Of a stretch of 64,000 bases of DNA, positions 48,768 to 62,493 are shown in pieces. Numbering within the stretch: position 1 is the first letter of the stretch; every line of letters starts with the position of its first letter. This stretch comes from Phlebopus portentosus (lineage: Eukaryota; Basidiomycota; Agaricomycetes; Boletales; Boletinellaceae). The position numbers and the translations under genes are program-made. Where the stretch lies: NCBI GenBank assembly GCA_037892935.1, contig JAYXKI010000002.1, forward strand, positions 3,100,001-3,164,000, read 5' to 3'. The notes below the pieces were generated by a model. That model was not told the origin of the DNA. It did no database searches and was given only the letters and a program-made list of their open reading frames with translations.

Positions 48768-50239
48768 CTGGTGCCCTATATGTACGTAAAATAACCAGCG
48801 AAAAAGAATGAGCTAGATCATCGACCCCGATATTTGGTGACTATAGGAGTAGCAGAAATCGAGGAACAAAAAAGAGCGCAGCTGCAGACCCTAATACGCG
48901 TTGCAAAATTTCGCCGGACGATGACGGAAAAGGCATGCCAGACCCGATGTTTATCGCCATCACAGATATCACAAAAAGGGGATGAAGCGCCGAGGGATGT
49001 GCCAGTATTAGTTGCATGGATGTGAAGGGCCATCTGAATAATGCTGCTGATTCGAGGATACCTGTCGAAGTGAGTCGGAAAATATCTCTTGGAAAGAACG
49101 TGTGACGTCGAGCGCAAGATGTATTCCCTACACAATCAGATCGACTTCATCCATGTCGGCCTTCGTCTCAGCGCCAATCTCGTTTCCATTCCCGCAGTGC
49201 CGCTTTCCTGAATGATGGCTATGCATCGAGGTACTGACGTGTTATTCGCGGTGATTTGCTTTTTGCGCTGCGTTGATATGATATCCTTAATAGACTCCGT
49301 TCATGCATTCTAGGATCTGGGATGCGTCGCAAAACAAGCGCGTCAACTGATTCCTTGTCAGATTGCGTCGTATTCGATTTGTAGATAGTTCATCTTTGTT
49401 GCAGCAGGGAGTTGCGATAGTGTGCAACTCGGAGCCGTAGAGAGTCACATGACTCTGGTTTTGTGGCTTCGCCTTCAGCAGCCATGAAATTGACCAAGAC
49501 AAACGTTGCAATCACAACCCCTCGAAGCGCTTTAGTAATTTCTTCAGAAGGCGCGGTAGTAGATGCGAAGTCTCAAGCAAACATTCTTTCTCAGACGGAC
49601 GACACGCTTTTCATGCCATAATCAACTGTGTCGACGACTTGAACTCAACGAGTGCCCAAAACTTTCTAGCCCTTGTCAAAGTAATGCCTCATGATTAATA
49701 CTTACACGCCGTTTGCTCCAAAACTACACTGCCTTTCTCTTGCCTTCAGCACCGACTCTTCGTGTGGATATTATCGCCTATTCTAATGCTTAGCAGGTCC
49801 CAACTTGGAACTTTGTGTCGCTTCGCGTTGTTATGCAGATGGTCTTCACCCTCGCAGATCCGCGTTGTATCAGATATTGCACTGTTGTGCAGACGATTCC
49901 ATTTAAAAGTAGAGGTAAGTGATAATCGTCTCCCAGCAGCTCGCGCTATCCAAACACTCCGAGCTCATTGCTTTTCACGTCTCGCTGGCTACATTATCAA
50001 CGTACTTGTTGCTTCTACGGCAAGCCCTAATTCCAGGCTACCCTGCAGTTTACGATCCCGGCATGTTGTGAGTCATTGCTAACTATAGACCATTTTTACT
50101 ATAGTACTGCTACTAATTACTGTACGTGATAGTGAATGGCTTTTCTACGTCCAGCGAAGAATTTGTTGCCACTGAAACCAACTACTAAACGAGACTCTCA
50201 ACTCGCAAAATGCGCCGGAATCAAGGCCTCTGGACAGAA
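48768..50239. other. Spacer, 1.5 kb
   Basis: Open frames up to 106 codons (49762-50082) without motifs. No supported gene. Confidence 0.45.
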
Positions 50240-50710
50240 ATGCTATCAACGTCTATCGAAATATCATCAATCGAGGTGATAGCGTAGATGCTGGTTACAT
50301 AACGTTTATGACTCCATATTTCGGAACAGGAAATTTGGTTGATAAAATATCTGTATAGGAACCGTAAGTCGAGGCTCCGATTAAGATCCTGAACCAGCAC
50401 TTTTCTAATTCACGATTTTCATTCGTCCTTACAGAGACAAAGTGCACGAGAAACTAGTCCTGGTTTAAAAATGCCGGGAGCAACAGGGATAGTACTCTGA
50501 CGTCTGAGCAGTCTGCGACGAAGAAGGTACTTCAACAGGGTAAAGCTGGCGACTTGAACATTTACAGCGTCGGTTTTATCGAGACTGGCGGGATGAATAT
50601 AGCAGGATATGCAACTCTTCCTGGTAGCTATAAAAAAGCGAACCTAGACAATGACCGTGTCGTTCGGCTCAAGGCTCTTGGGTTGAATCACACTTTTGAA
50701 GGTGTATGCT
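50240..50710 (+). pseudogene. M43 metalloprotease remnant
   Basis: Pieces readable in order: INVYRNIINRGDSVDAGYI (about 50244; family INVYFHV), GDLNIYSVGFIETGGMNIAG, YATLPGSYKKANLDND (about 50550-50655), then LGLNHTFEG (about 50680-50702), the end of the HExxHxxGxxH zinc motif. The region between RVV and LGLNHTFEG, which carries HExxH, is deleted, and downstream domains are missing. Placed upstream of a decayed SDR, mirroring the pair at 37.3-39.4 kb. Confidence 0.65.
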
Positions 50711-51180
50711 GTTCCCTTCTTTAGTACTCAGACCAACCACGCAATTAAATTTGTTATAAGGGCTGCTCCGGTACTGGCGATAGGGTGTCTGACTCACCGT
50801 CGGAAGCTTGCGCTGCGCAAGGTTGCCCAACGGCTCGTAATTCATGAAATGGAAAGGGCCTTAATGGTAAAAATCGTCCTGACCCAATTCGTCCGTTTCA
50901 TTTTCTGACGTCATTTCCCTGCACTGACATTGCCAACAAACAATCGTATAGATTATTCTAAAGGCTTGTCGCACTAGATTCACAAGGTCAGTTCGGCAAG
51001 ATCACAGACTGAATTAGCCTTTACAGGAGCATCACCTACTAACAAGTAATCTAAGGCGTGAAATGTTTATGCATTCCTTGCATCTTTTGGTCTGACTGGC
51101 ATTTATATCTTCTGAATAATTACGTATACAAAACACCTTTGCAGAGTACTACGATCCCTTTGAACTGATCGCCCATTTGC
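50711..51180. other. Spacer between M43 remnant and SDR pseudogene
   Basis: No gene seen. Confidence 0.5.
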
Positions 51181-52096
51181 TTAAGCGAATACCGCACCGC
51201 CGTCGACCTCGATGCGCTGGCCTGTGATGTATTGGCATCTAATAACGTTCATTTTGGTAGGATATTACCGGAAAAAACGAATGCAGCTGTGCTTACTTCA
51301 TGCAAAAGAGGAAGGCTTCGGCAACTTCATCGGCGTCAGCTATATATTCAACCAATGATGTCTTTGCGGCATTCTCGAATACTTTTTGTCTCTGTTCCGG
51401 AGGGAACGTATCCCAAAAACTGCAAACCAAGTATTACCCTGCGTAACGACCATTATAGTGAGTAGCATACCTCGGTCTTGACGACACCCGGACTAATAAC
51501 ATTGACTCGAATCGGTGCGAGGTCAACCGCCAGTCCACGAGCGAGGAAATCTACTGCGCCAGCCACACCCGTCATCAAAGGCCATCCCTTGATAGGCTTG
51601 ACGATCGTTTGCCCAATCGTATCTGTAATGGAACCCTCAGGCCGGATCTTAGACTTGAGCGGCAGTGAGAGCTCTCCAGAACTTCAAGTCAAAGGCATCC
51701 ACGAATTCAATATGAGATCCTCGAGACTTAGAACAAAGGCGAACATGGATGCTGACCTTTATTCGCTTCAAGGTCTAGAATTTGGGAATCCAACCCGTAA
51801 AGCTTCGCCGCTTGTCCAAACAAGGTGGTCATTTCACCGACGCGTTCTCACAATGCCCTCACAATCTTCGTGTCTTTTGCGTCAACCACTTCCCCAACGG
51901 AGGTTCCCTCTATGGTCGAGCCTGCCTTTGATATGTCTTCTTTCAGCCTCGCGGTAGCTGCCGCGACCTTGGTTTGGGATGAAGAAGCAATGATGACTTT
52001 TGATACGCGAGAGAGAAGAGATGCTTTGGCGACGCCATAGCCTATCCCTGAAGATCCGCCAACGACGAGCACTGTCTTGCCTGCGAGCGATGCCAT
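51181..52096 (-). pseudogene. Decayed SDR, copy of the gene at 38488-39395
   Basis: Starts MASLAGKTVLVVGGSSGIGY at 52096 and ends QYITGQRIEVDGGAVFA (stop 51181-51183), both close to the intact copy. Lesions: TGA at 51848-51850 inside the segment matching KELLERVGE, a one-base loss near 51836 (the intact copy reads GEIDHLVLTSGD), and an extra base near 51655 in TAAQ..KIRP that creates TAA. Other stretches (GLAVDLAPIRVNV) still read well, so decay is fairly recent. Confidence 0.8.
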
Positions 52097-55000
52097 TATA
52101 TGCGACTGTTGGAGAGTTGATCAAGGAAGCCTGTAGGTAGGAATCCATCCGACTGCAGCCTGGCGCTTGTATTCTTGTTCTTTGAGACTACACTTATCAA
52201 GCACCTGCATGGATAAGTCAGTGAACAAGAAGTGAATTGTTCTCCGGAAACGTTCTGGTAATGACGATTATCTTCCACAGGCCAATGTGTCCCGGTGAAT
52301 AAAGTCACGAAATAAGGAACCTCGTTTGAGTCTGATGTTTCTACTTGTCATAATGCGCCGACTCTGCTTGAGGCTATTAGCGTATCTTATAGTATACCGG
52401 TGCTCTCTGCAGGCATGCGCTGCGCATTGCAGGCAATCCACGATAGCGTTTTACGAAGTTATGCATTACCGTACCCTGGTATATATCTCTGCCTTTTACG
52501 ATCCCTCGATTCACCGGCACGTCCCATATGCGAACTGGCCGGGGAAGAGCAAGTAATCAGATCCTTCGCTGCTGATTATGATTGCTTTGTAAGAAATCAG
52601 CGCTCATTGTCTCTTTTCTCGGTTTTGGTGCATAATTCTCGATGGTGAATAGACTTGGATAGACATAAATAATAAATATCAAAGCTCTTGAAATTTCTGG
52701 GATCACATTAGTTGAATCATGGTATCCTGGTTTTATGTGCTACGGGACCCAGCTTGACTCTGCAGTACATATGTGCTGACTTTGTGTTTATCGCGCTTTC
52801 GCCTTGCGACCATTAGATTCACTCGTGCTGACTAATGTGAGAGTCATGATAAATCACTAAGGATTTGAACACACCTTTGTTTTGATCTAGATGCTAGGCT
52901 AGAAATCCCTTCCGCGTAGCTGAATTCGTCGTTAGGTGGGTCTCAAGAGCCCGAGGGAATTTAAGAGCTTGCATCACACGTCCGACGCCAGTCGGGATCG
53001 CAGACCGTTACAGGATTAGAATTTTCCTAGTAGAGCTTCATTTGTCGAGCCGGGATCAGATTAGATGTTCATGCATTACTGCGATCATCATTCTCCGGTT
53101 GACGAGAAAGAAAAGTGGAAAAATGTGAGACTTAGGCCTCGCGGTCCTCATGTCACGTCACGGTCACAACCCGACACGAGAACGAGGTGAAGGACCTCCT
53201 TTTCTCCCTAAAACCTCACCCAGTCACCGGTTCGCCTGTATGGTACACGACGCAACGAGATTCCAGGATAATTACTAACGTTGTGCTCTTTCTTGCTCCC
53301 TCATGACCTGGTTGGACATATGGATGGCCTGGCCATAGAGTAAGGGATTGAATGTAGGGGTCGGTGCGTGGTCTGCCACGCGTTAGGGAAAGGAGGAAAT
53401 TCGGACCAATGTCATGCGACATAGTCTCCGTTTCCTTACACAGAAAGTATGCAGGCATGGAGTATAGTCGTGTATCCAGTCGGAACGCACTCGGCACGAA
53501 AGACCGAGGATAGCTACGCCCAGGCGACCTTCTATGTGAACAAGATCCTAAACCAGTGGAAGAACTCGAGATGGAGTGGATTATAGGTGCATGCATCTCG
53601 GAGCATATCAAGGACCGTGTCACTCCTCAAAGCAGTCTTCTACCAAAAACGTCGTGTCGTCCTGAGTGCCATATTTATTGATGCCGGCGGATTCCCCTTC
53701 TGTCATTGCCTATCGGGCCTGGATAAGGTGCAATTCAGGATTGACGACGATATACACGGAGTAATAGGATCCATGCATATCGTATCACTCGCCGATCTTG
53801 TCGCAAGCATGTGTGTCCCTGCCGTACATACTAGTGCATAGATATCGCCGACCAGCCAACGTGGATGGATTGCCGGTGAGTTCTCTCGTTCGCGTTCCTC
53901 CGGCTTCATTCGGCGAACGGACGCATTTGCACTCGGACTCGGCGATATGCTTGCATCAGGTGCGATATCTACGCTCTATCCGCCAAGTATGCGATATGAG
54001 CAAATCAATGACGTCCGCCACCACACCTCACCCACTTCCTAATATCGGATTCGGGCTCGGATGCATGGGCCGTATACAGATGTTCCACTGCGAGGCCATA
54101 GCGAAGAACTTCCTGTGGATAAACGCTAGGAGCGCCTGCCTACCTGAATGCAAGAAGGATGGGGGCAAGGATGCAGAATCCTCGATTGTACGTCACTTTT
54201 ACTTGAATCCACCTATTTGCAACTCATTGAGCTCATTTGTCGTAATGCAGGAGCAGTGAGGTGACTCCCATCGCAATGACTTACTTCATCCCGGATGCTA
54301 ACCGGATGCTTTGCACGCGTAGATTGTGCAGCTTCTTTGATAAACGAGCGTCTGGAGCCTGGTGACAGCCTGGCCCGCCTCTCCGCAATCTGAGTCAACG
54401 GAACATGATAAACGATATCATCGGCAACCTCTTCCCCTCGCTTATAACGACTCATCGTGTTGGTATCCGTGGTAATCTCATGTTCTTCCTCCGGTTACGG
54501 CATTCCCAAACCGGGGCCTGGTCTAGTTTCCCCGCATCTGCACAGCATTGATCAAGGATCGGGCTATTAGGCTGTGCATGAGCGACAGCCGTACAGACAG
54601 ATGGAAAACATACCTCGAGAAAATTGGGGTTTTTACTTAATTTCTTAGGAGTGTCGTACCGTCATCTGGTCTCGTCCGAGTCGGATCTCGAGCTGCTATT
54701 GTCGCCAGTAACTCAAGAATCCTACATAAGAACACGAGGACGTTCGGGGTGCTTCTTGAGAAGCACTCGTGAGCCCTTTGCCGTTGTTCTTCAAAGAGAC
54801 GCTCATATGCGTGTCCGTTCTCGTGTCTCTACACGTGCGGCACTAAAGAGGGACGCTTTGGCCCGCGCACTTAGCCTACATGAGTACGCGGCTTTATCTG
54901 AAGGCACGCAACACTCAGCGAAAGAGCTTGCGGCGATAAAGCTAATCCGCCTATGTGCGGCTCAGAGGAATTAAAGGGCCATAGCGTGATCGCGCGATGA

Positions 55001-58000
55001 ACTGGGAACGAGGAAGTTTCTGCCTTTGAGGCAGACAGTCAGGGATAGGGGGCAGATCGGAAGCAGGGCAAGCAACGTGTGCTTCTCAAAGGCAGAAAGG
55101 GCCATAGCTCTTAGCGCCAGGACGGGTGTACATTCCGGATTCGGCGTAAAGACGCGGATGGAAAGGAATTGGGAAGGAAGAAGGCACGGAACAAAAAAAG
55201 GAGGCGGCTATGTCCCACGCTCTTGCAGCGTGGACATTCACTATAGCACAGCTTCCTTTTATTTGCTTTCTTGGGCGTTTTTCTGTGATTTGCCATAAAC
55301 TGCTACATGCCATTTGTGTATTTACATCAATTCATATGTCCGTCCGTTTCTTTATACTGGTAATGGTAGGTGACGATACGACATCTGCGTACCTCCTCGT
55401 GTCTGGGTCTTTGATGCCTTTGACCTTTTTGACGCCTTTGTATCTAAACTCCAATCAGTTCTCCGTGTACGTGTATCTATCTGTATCTATTAGGCCGATC
55501 TTCATCACCACGCGTATGCTTTTTTCATCTTCCGGCGAACAATAAGGGGCTTGAACAGGCTTTCGCCCGTCGACGGGCGTCTGAATGAATGTAGAAGGCA
55601 GGCGGGTTGCGTTAGGGACTTCTTTTTGCGCTTCGCCGAACGAAAGGCGAGTGCTAAGTGTTAAAGTGCTGGACTGGACTGGAAAGGGATCTCCGATCAT
55701 CTCATCTGCCATCCATCGTTCATCATTCATCACTCACCGATGCCATCGACAGGAGAAAGAAAGAACGTGCGTCTCCCCTTTCTCCCTCCTTTCCACGGAC
55801 TGACGGACGGACGAACGACGGACGAACGGCTTCCTGGGGCCTGGGCGACTTTCTTTCGCCGGCCCTGCGTTTTTTAAAAAAAAGAGATTAGCCTAGACGC
55901 TCAGTCCTGACTGAGATCGGAAGCGGGGCGGATGTACTTTTCTTTCGTTTGCCTGCCTGCCTTTATTTTTTTTAATCTGATTGAGCGGGCTACGGATGCA
56001 TGCGTATTTTTTAATATCGATACCGGACTCATACGGTTCATACCGACCGACCGATACGAATCGAATTGTGATGCGTTGTTGTTATAAGTATGTACATATG
56101 TACGTCCACAGATCGATATTAAGCATGTACTGTAGAAAATGGTATGTAATATAGTACTGTAAGTGCGAGTCGGATATGAAGATCATCCCATCCCATCCCA
56201 TCCCATCCCATCCTAACCTTGGCTTCAATTCCAATTCGGAAGCGTTACATCGCGTTTAAGCTTTCGTTCTTCTCGTTTCTTCCTGTTCATCCTATTCTTC
56301 CTCGGACATCTTACCAGTCTCGAAACTTGGAACTTACCTTCAGCCAGGGATCGGATAGCAATCACTCCTTTGATCGGGGGATATGGTATACTATTATTAA
56401 AAGAACTGCTGTGATCGGGACTCGGAAGTGCGTGCGCACGGAAATGACTCACGGGCGTACGCAATTGACTCCAGCAAAGTCTCACTGTAAGGTTCTCGAG
56501 GTTTCCGTGTCCTGAGTGCTCCATGTCCTGAGTGCTCCATGTGACGATTACGCATAGAGGAGAGAGTTTTTCATATCCACATAGCAGATAACTTTTTTTT
56601 TGGACGACGCGCACACTGTGCACACAGGGATGTTGATGTTAATGTTAATGTTGAGCATGTACTGTGTACATATGTAGGACCCGGAGCGGAGATATCCTCA
56701 GTTCGGTTCGGTAATAGCTCGAGCTCATAACTTAACTTGACTTGACTTGACTTGACTTAACTTGACTTGGCTTAACTTTCTGCCCCCTTGCGGGCGGGTG
56801 TCCTGATTGGGAGTGGTGCCTTCCTAATTCGGGTGGTGCAGAGCGGGCTGAGGTGTATAAGTTTGAGTGAAGGTTTGAGTGAAGGGGTGTATTTGTAGGT
56901 AGGTAGGTAGGTATCGCCGGCGTGTTCGTGCAGCTTTCCTATCCGAGCGAGAGGAGCTGTGCGGTGCAAGCTTTTTTCGGCAACAGAGCAGTTGCGAATA
57001 CATAGTGATTATAGGAGTTTTTTTTCGAATCATGAATATGACTCATTCGTTCATTCACTTACTAATCTATGCATCTATCTATCGTGTCTTACTACTCACC
57101 CTCAAATCAGATATACTGTACAAGATGATAGTTTTACTTAAAAAGAAACAGTTTTCTTCGGAAGATCAAGTCCGGGCGGACTTACAGTACTTTTTCTGAG
57201 AACGTCCTCGAGTCACGGAATAAAGTAGAATAGAGTAGAATAGAATGGACGAACATACCCGACCAGGCAAGAATCTCGGATCGAAGCAGCATAGCTCCTT
57301 CAAGTTCGTCCGCCCATATATATATGTGTACAATATAGGAGTCAGGGAGGGGTCGTTCGTTCATAAAGGATTAAAAAAAAAAAAGATAAAAGACTCGGAG
57401 TCATGCGGCTCGTCTCTCCAAGCTTGGATAATTACCAAACGGGGCAAGATTACAGGCAGGAGTCATGTTTCGTCCGTCCTGGGTTTTCATAAGCACGAGA
57501 GTAATAAGGAGTCATCGTCTCTGAGACTTCGGTTCTCCAAGCTCGGGTAGTGAGTATCAAACGAAAACGAAGCGAGCGAGCACCGGATCGAGGTTGAGGT
57601 TGAGGTTGAGGTTGAGGTTGAGATGAAGTCCGGTGCTGTACGTCCGGCCTGGCGGGAAGTTCAAGTTCGAGTTCAAGTTCGAGTTCAAGTTCAAGTTCGA
57701 GTTCGAGTTCGAGTTCAAGTTCATGACACGTAGACGATTTGATCAGGTGAGTCATAGCGGGCAGCAGTTAGAAGAATTAGAGTTGGTTCTCCTGTGTGTG
57801 CTGTATCGAGAGTCCTTGCGAGATGAGAAGAGATGAGAAGAGATGAACTGTGGATGGAAGGATAGATGAACTGTGGATAGAAGGATGGATGGATGGATAA
57901 AAGGATGGAAGGACGGAGACAAGAGGAGATGAACAGGGGACCTACGATAATACCCCAGAAGCGCATAAGATCAAGAAGGATAAGGAAGGATGGTGATAGG

Positions 58001-59984
58001 CGATGCTGAGCGGATACTGCACTCCGGCGAGCACACAGCTGTGATGAAGACAGGAACCGGATTGGGATTGGGATTGGGATTGGGAGAGGTGAAGATACGT
58101 ATCCGCAGGTCCGCCTGTCCGCATGTCCGCAGGTCCTAGGAGAAGCAAGCAAACAAGTAAACAGAAGGTATGATAATAATGATGGTGTTCGCTTTCCTAG
58201 TCTAGGGCCCAGGGCCTAGGAGTGAGCGCAGTGCAGTGCAGCGCAGTGCGCCGAGTACGCAGATATACATATACATATGGTCTATTTTAATAGGAGCGCC
58301 TAGAAGCGGATTGGGTTGGGTAGTCGAAGTCGAAATCGAAGGAGAAATCGAAGGAGAAGTAGGAGGAAGAGGAGGAGAGGAGGGAGAAGAAGCTCAAGCT
58401 CCTCGATGGTAGAATTAGTACTAGTACTAGTACGGTAGCTCCGTACTACATAGTACTCGTGCCCGAATGTTCGAAATAAGAGTCGCGCGCGTTATTCTTG
58501 CCATCTATCTGGAGTGGGTTAATGAGGGTGTCGGGGTCGGGATCGGGGGTCGGGATTGGGGTCGCACCCAATTCAAGCTCAAGTCCGAGGGCTCTTGGGG
58601 CTATGGCTTCAGTTCAGTTTTATGAATGGACAAATGAAATGCAAAAAAAATGCGATTACCCTCGGACAGACTCCGAGGGCGGGGCGCGGGGCGCACGCTA
58701 ACGAAGCTTGTGTCCATAACATAACTACATATGCATTCGTAACTACATGCATAGAAGATAGAAGTACTGTTAGGCAGCCGGCGCCGGCGCCGACGCCGAC
58801 GCCGACGCCGAATATTCGTAAGCGCGTAAAGCTCACATATACATATATATATACATATAGTATTCCTCTTGTCATTCTCGGGAAATGAAGGGAATGGGGG
58901 TGGGTACATACAGACAAACCTAACTTACGAATACGATATTGTGCGTCTCGTCTCGTCTTCGTCTTCGTCTCCGTCCGATTACGCAGACAGACGTATAGGT
59001 TCAGTTCGTCCGACCGGGGCGCAGCAGTCGAGTCGGCACTCACTCATTCCCAGGCGCAGCTCTTGATATCCTTAGAGATAATGAATGAAACTTTGAAGCA
59101 CAGCCCCGTGTTATGTTATTATGGGCGTTAAGGTATAGTAGGCGTCGACGCGCAGGTGTACCTGTGGGCCAAGACAAGACAAGACCAGCCGGGATGGATA
59201 GATAGATCCAAGAGGACGGACGGACAAGCCTAACCCTGTCTTTGGATGGATGGAAGGAGCGCCGAGATGCCGTGGGGGTACGGTAGAGCACGGCATGGCA
59301 TGGTCGGCGTTTCTTCTTGAACGTCGTTCGTGTCCAGCCGGGTTGAGGCTGCCCTATTCGGGCGGGGGCTCCATAATTGGGTACGCATGGGAGGGAGGTG
59401 ACTTTCAGAATAGAATAGAATAGAATATGTAGACGCTGACGCTGACTGAGCATGGTGCGATATGCGATGTAGATCGGGGGATGGGGATGAGCATGTGTGC
59501 ATGCCACGCGTGGAACGAAGCGTTGACGGAGCGTGTACGTGTAAGTCGCCGTCGGCGAAATGATGGAAATGGGGAGGAGGGAAGGAAGGCGTGGATGGCT
59601 CAAGTCGGCGAGATTGAAGAGATAGGGATAGGGACGGAGTGAACCTACGAGGTAGGCGGAGATGAGGACCTGGAATAGGAGAACGAAATTGGAACCGGTT
59701 GTTGCTGCTGCGTTGAGGAGGAGTGAGTGAGTCCGAGGTAAGCGGAGAAGGGGAGTAGTACGTAATGAGATGCACCTTCCATATATAGAGGTATACATTT
59801 TCTCTCTCTCTCCTTAACCCGTGCCCGTGCCCGTGTCCGACGCACGTCCCGCAGTTTTAATACAAATAAATGGTGCATTTATTCGCTGCTTGATCTTGTC
59901 TCTCTCTCTTTTATAAAAAGGCACATCTGTCTCCTCCTCGTCCCCTCCTTTCAAACTGACATCCCGTCGTCCGTCTATAGCCAC
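52097..59984. other. Nearly 8 kb without a supportable gene; simple repeats dense beyond 55 kb
   Basis: Frames in 52.1-54.9 kb (for example 54624-54974) have no motif. From about 55 kb the sequence is rich in short tandem repeats: ATCCC (56184-56213), ACTTG (56731-56770), TAGG (56898), GAGGTT (57590-57622), GTTCRA (57659-57723), ATTGGG (58061-58085), ACTAGT (58418-58434) and GCCGAC (58780-58812). Long minus-strand frames here (for example 59040-59798) mirror the repeats and have no domain. It could be a long upstream control region of the gene at 59985; that is inference. Confidence 0.5.
57590..57723. repeat. Two adjacent hexanucleotide microsatellites
   Basis: GAGGTT about five times (57590-57622) and GTTCRA about eleven times (57659-57723, alternating GTTCAA and GTTCGA). 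On the minus strand they read as Gln-Pro and Glu-Leu runs in one open frame (57450-57755), probably by chance. Confidence 0.9.
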
Positions 59985-62493
59985 ATGACTATACACTCAC
60001 ATCCACACTACTACTCCCACATCCTCTCTCAACGCTCATCCCCCTCTCCCTCCAACTCTCCAAGCAGCGTCAAGCGGCCCTCACTCTCCATCGACGATGA
60101 CGTCCCTTTCGCATACGACTTTCCTCACTACACCTACGTCCCGTCGCCTTCTCCTGTAGCACCTTTGTCAGCACCATCCAATGACGACGCGCTCTCCTCT
60201 CTCGCTTCCTCATCCACATCCACATCCACTGGCTCTGGCTCAAAGCCTGTGAGCACGCTCGCGACAACCTCTGCAGCGTCCCCAAGCCGGAATCGGGGCC
60301 GCAGCCAGGATCGTGACCCGCTCTCAGGCCCGTCCAGCCAAGACGCACAGCCCATATGCTCACCCTCTCCAACAGCACCCCCTCCCGCAAGCGCGCGGTT
60401 CTTCCATAACAGCAGCAGCAGTAGCAACAGCAGCACTGCCCCTATCTACTACCCATCTTCCTCTTCCTCTGCGTTTACGTCAAACGCGTGCGCGAACAGG
60501 GCACGCGGGCCTAGCTTTGCGAGCACGACGAGTTATACTTCTGCGTCGACGGCGACGAGCTCGACGAGCTCCGCGTCGTCGAGTGGGGCGCCTGCTACCC
60601 CGCCACGGACGAGCCACCCGCTTGCTTATGTGTCGTCACCGACTACGTCGAGGGTGCTCAGACCGTACTGGGAGCGATCGCATCCGTTAGGGGCTGCGGA
60701 TGAAGATGGTTGTAGACTGGATGAAGAGGCAGAGGACCAGCTGAGGGAAAGGGAGAAGGAGTTGCGCATGGACGGACCTCCCGTCATCGCTGACCACGAT
60801 GAGGAAGAAGTAGACGACAGCACGGATGAGGAATACGAATACGACGCGCGGAGAAACTCATCTGCGAGCGGGGATTTATCGAAATATACGAACTACCTCT
60901 CTCCGGCATCCGCTTCAACAATCATTAGAAAACCACATTTGCAATCGGGACGACCGCGCTCGATCCGGCGCTCGCCTTTCGCGGACGACGACCCGGCGCA
61001 GCCGTACAACTACTCGCACGTCTATCTCGACGATGACGTCCAGCCTATGACTGCACGGCGGTTCTCCGGATCGGCGTCGGGTTCGGGTTCGATAACGACA
61101 ACGACGGCGACGCCGAGGCGGAGGAAGATGACCGACTCGCCGCGGAGCGTCGCGCGTTCGGCTTCATTATCGCACGGGCAGGGACGAGCGAGCCCGCGCA
61201 GAGTCAACTCGCCGATGATAATGAACTCGCTCTCGGGTGCGAGCTCGAGGCCGCAGAGCCCTGCGCTCTCCATCCACTCCCATCTGCAGTCGGCTGCGCA
61301 CTCGCCGGCGCATTCGAGCTCCCCGCTTAACGTGAACGCGAGTGCGAACTCGCCTTCGCCTGCGCATACAGGTTCGCTTTTCGTGCTTTGGGTTTAATTC
61401 TCACTTTTTACTAACAGACGATTGCAGGTTTACCGCTCCGCGACGCGTCGCATACGCCGCATACGCTCGGTTTGCCCGAACCGTCGCCTGAAGTAGACGC
61501 GTCCCCGCTGCGAACAGCGCTCTTGCTGAACCCAGATCCTGATCTGTCGCTTGCGCGCACACATTCAGGACAATCCGAGCGGAGGTTCTCAGGCGGACGC
61601 GGACCGGGATCAGGATCGGGTCTCGGTGGTGGTGGTGGTAGCGGGCTCGGGTACGGCGGAGGTCTTGGCTTGCACGGCATGGGAGGCGGTGCGGGTGCGC
61701 TGAACGCTTCCTGGCGCGCCGACGCGCGGAGTGGACCGCGTTCGAGGGGGATGAATACTCGGTTTCGGGGTACGATGCGCGTTCTTCCCGGCCTCAGAAG
61801 CCTCTGGCGGAGGAGGAGGAGGATGCTGTTAATCTGGCGTCGCGCAGGTCGAGTCGCTATGGATTTGGATATGGGTATGGGTATGGATACGGGTACGGAG
61901 GGTCGAATCTGGATGTCGACGACGACGACGACGGCGGCGGCGGGGAGGAAGATGAAGGAGAAGAGAGACGAGCGAATGTGGACCTCTCGAGCCCCCGTCC
62001 GTCATTCTCAAGCACCTCGCGTCCGCATCCGTACGCACGCGTCTCCTCCCCGCTCGCCTCCGAGAAACGCTCCGGTGTTGGTGTTGGCGTTGGTGTTGGT
62101 GTTAGTGATGGTGGGCGTCGCTCGTCCTCCCAACCGCGCGGTGGGATCTCATATACCTACGCATACGGCTTCCGGGGCGAGCGCTCGCGCTCGGACTCGC
62201 GCGACGAGGACCTCATCTCCGAGCGGCCTTCCTCGAGTCAGCTGTCCACGCGCATCAGCGCGGTCGGCAACCCCAAATCCGAGTCCGAGTCCGAGTCCAA
62301 GTCCAAGTCCAAGTCCGACTCAAACGACAATGACAAGGAGAAAGTCGAGGGGTCTGCAAAAGGTGAAGGAGGGGGGGACGGCGTCCCGACGTGCTTTGCG
62401 TTCAAGTGGGGTCTGCGCGCGCGTTGGGCGGCGCTCAAGCTGCGCGTCCGGCTTGGCGCGTTTAGAGCGCGGAGGAGGGTCGGGCTGGTGTGA
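59985..62493 (+). CDS. Long Ser-rich, low-complexity protein of unknown function
   Basis: Exon 1 59985-61371, intron to 61427, exon 2 from 61428. Starts MTIHSHPHYYSHILSQRSSP. Disordered throughout: Ser/Thr runs, Pro stretches and an acidic patch (ADHDEEEVDDSTDEEYEYD), with a helical acidic/basic stretch (LDEEAEDQLREREKELRMDG). The tail has Gly-Tyr (YGFGYGYGYGYGYG), Asp/Gly and Ser-Glu/Ser-Lys repeats, and a basic C-terminus ending FKWGLRARWAALKLRVRLG ... RRRVGLV. Within 61640-61741 the good frame shifts (Gly-rich frame to the FEGDEYSVSGYDAR frame); a very short intron or an indel in the GGT repeat would explain it. Coding GC is much higher than in other genes of the window. Possibly a regulator, but no domain is visible. 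Confidence 0.7.

Noticed and set aside
54624..54974. 116-codon plus-strand frame
   Set aside because: Ala/Arg-rich without recognisable domain; isolated from any other exon.
57450..57755. Protein with (Glu-Leu)n and (Gln-Pro)n runs
   Set aside because: The runs are translations of two microsatellites; no other evidence for a gene.
59040..59798. 252-codon minus-strand frame in the repeat-rich region
   Set aside because: Low-complexity composition driven by simple repeats, competing frames on the same strand, and no domain.
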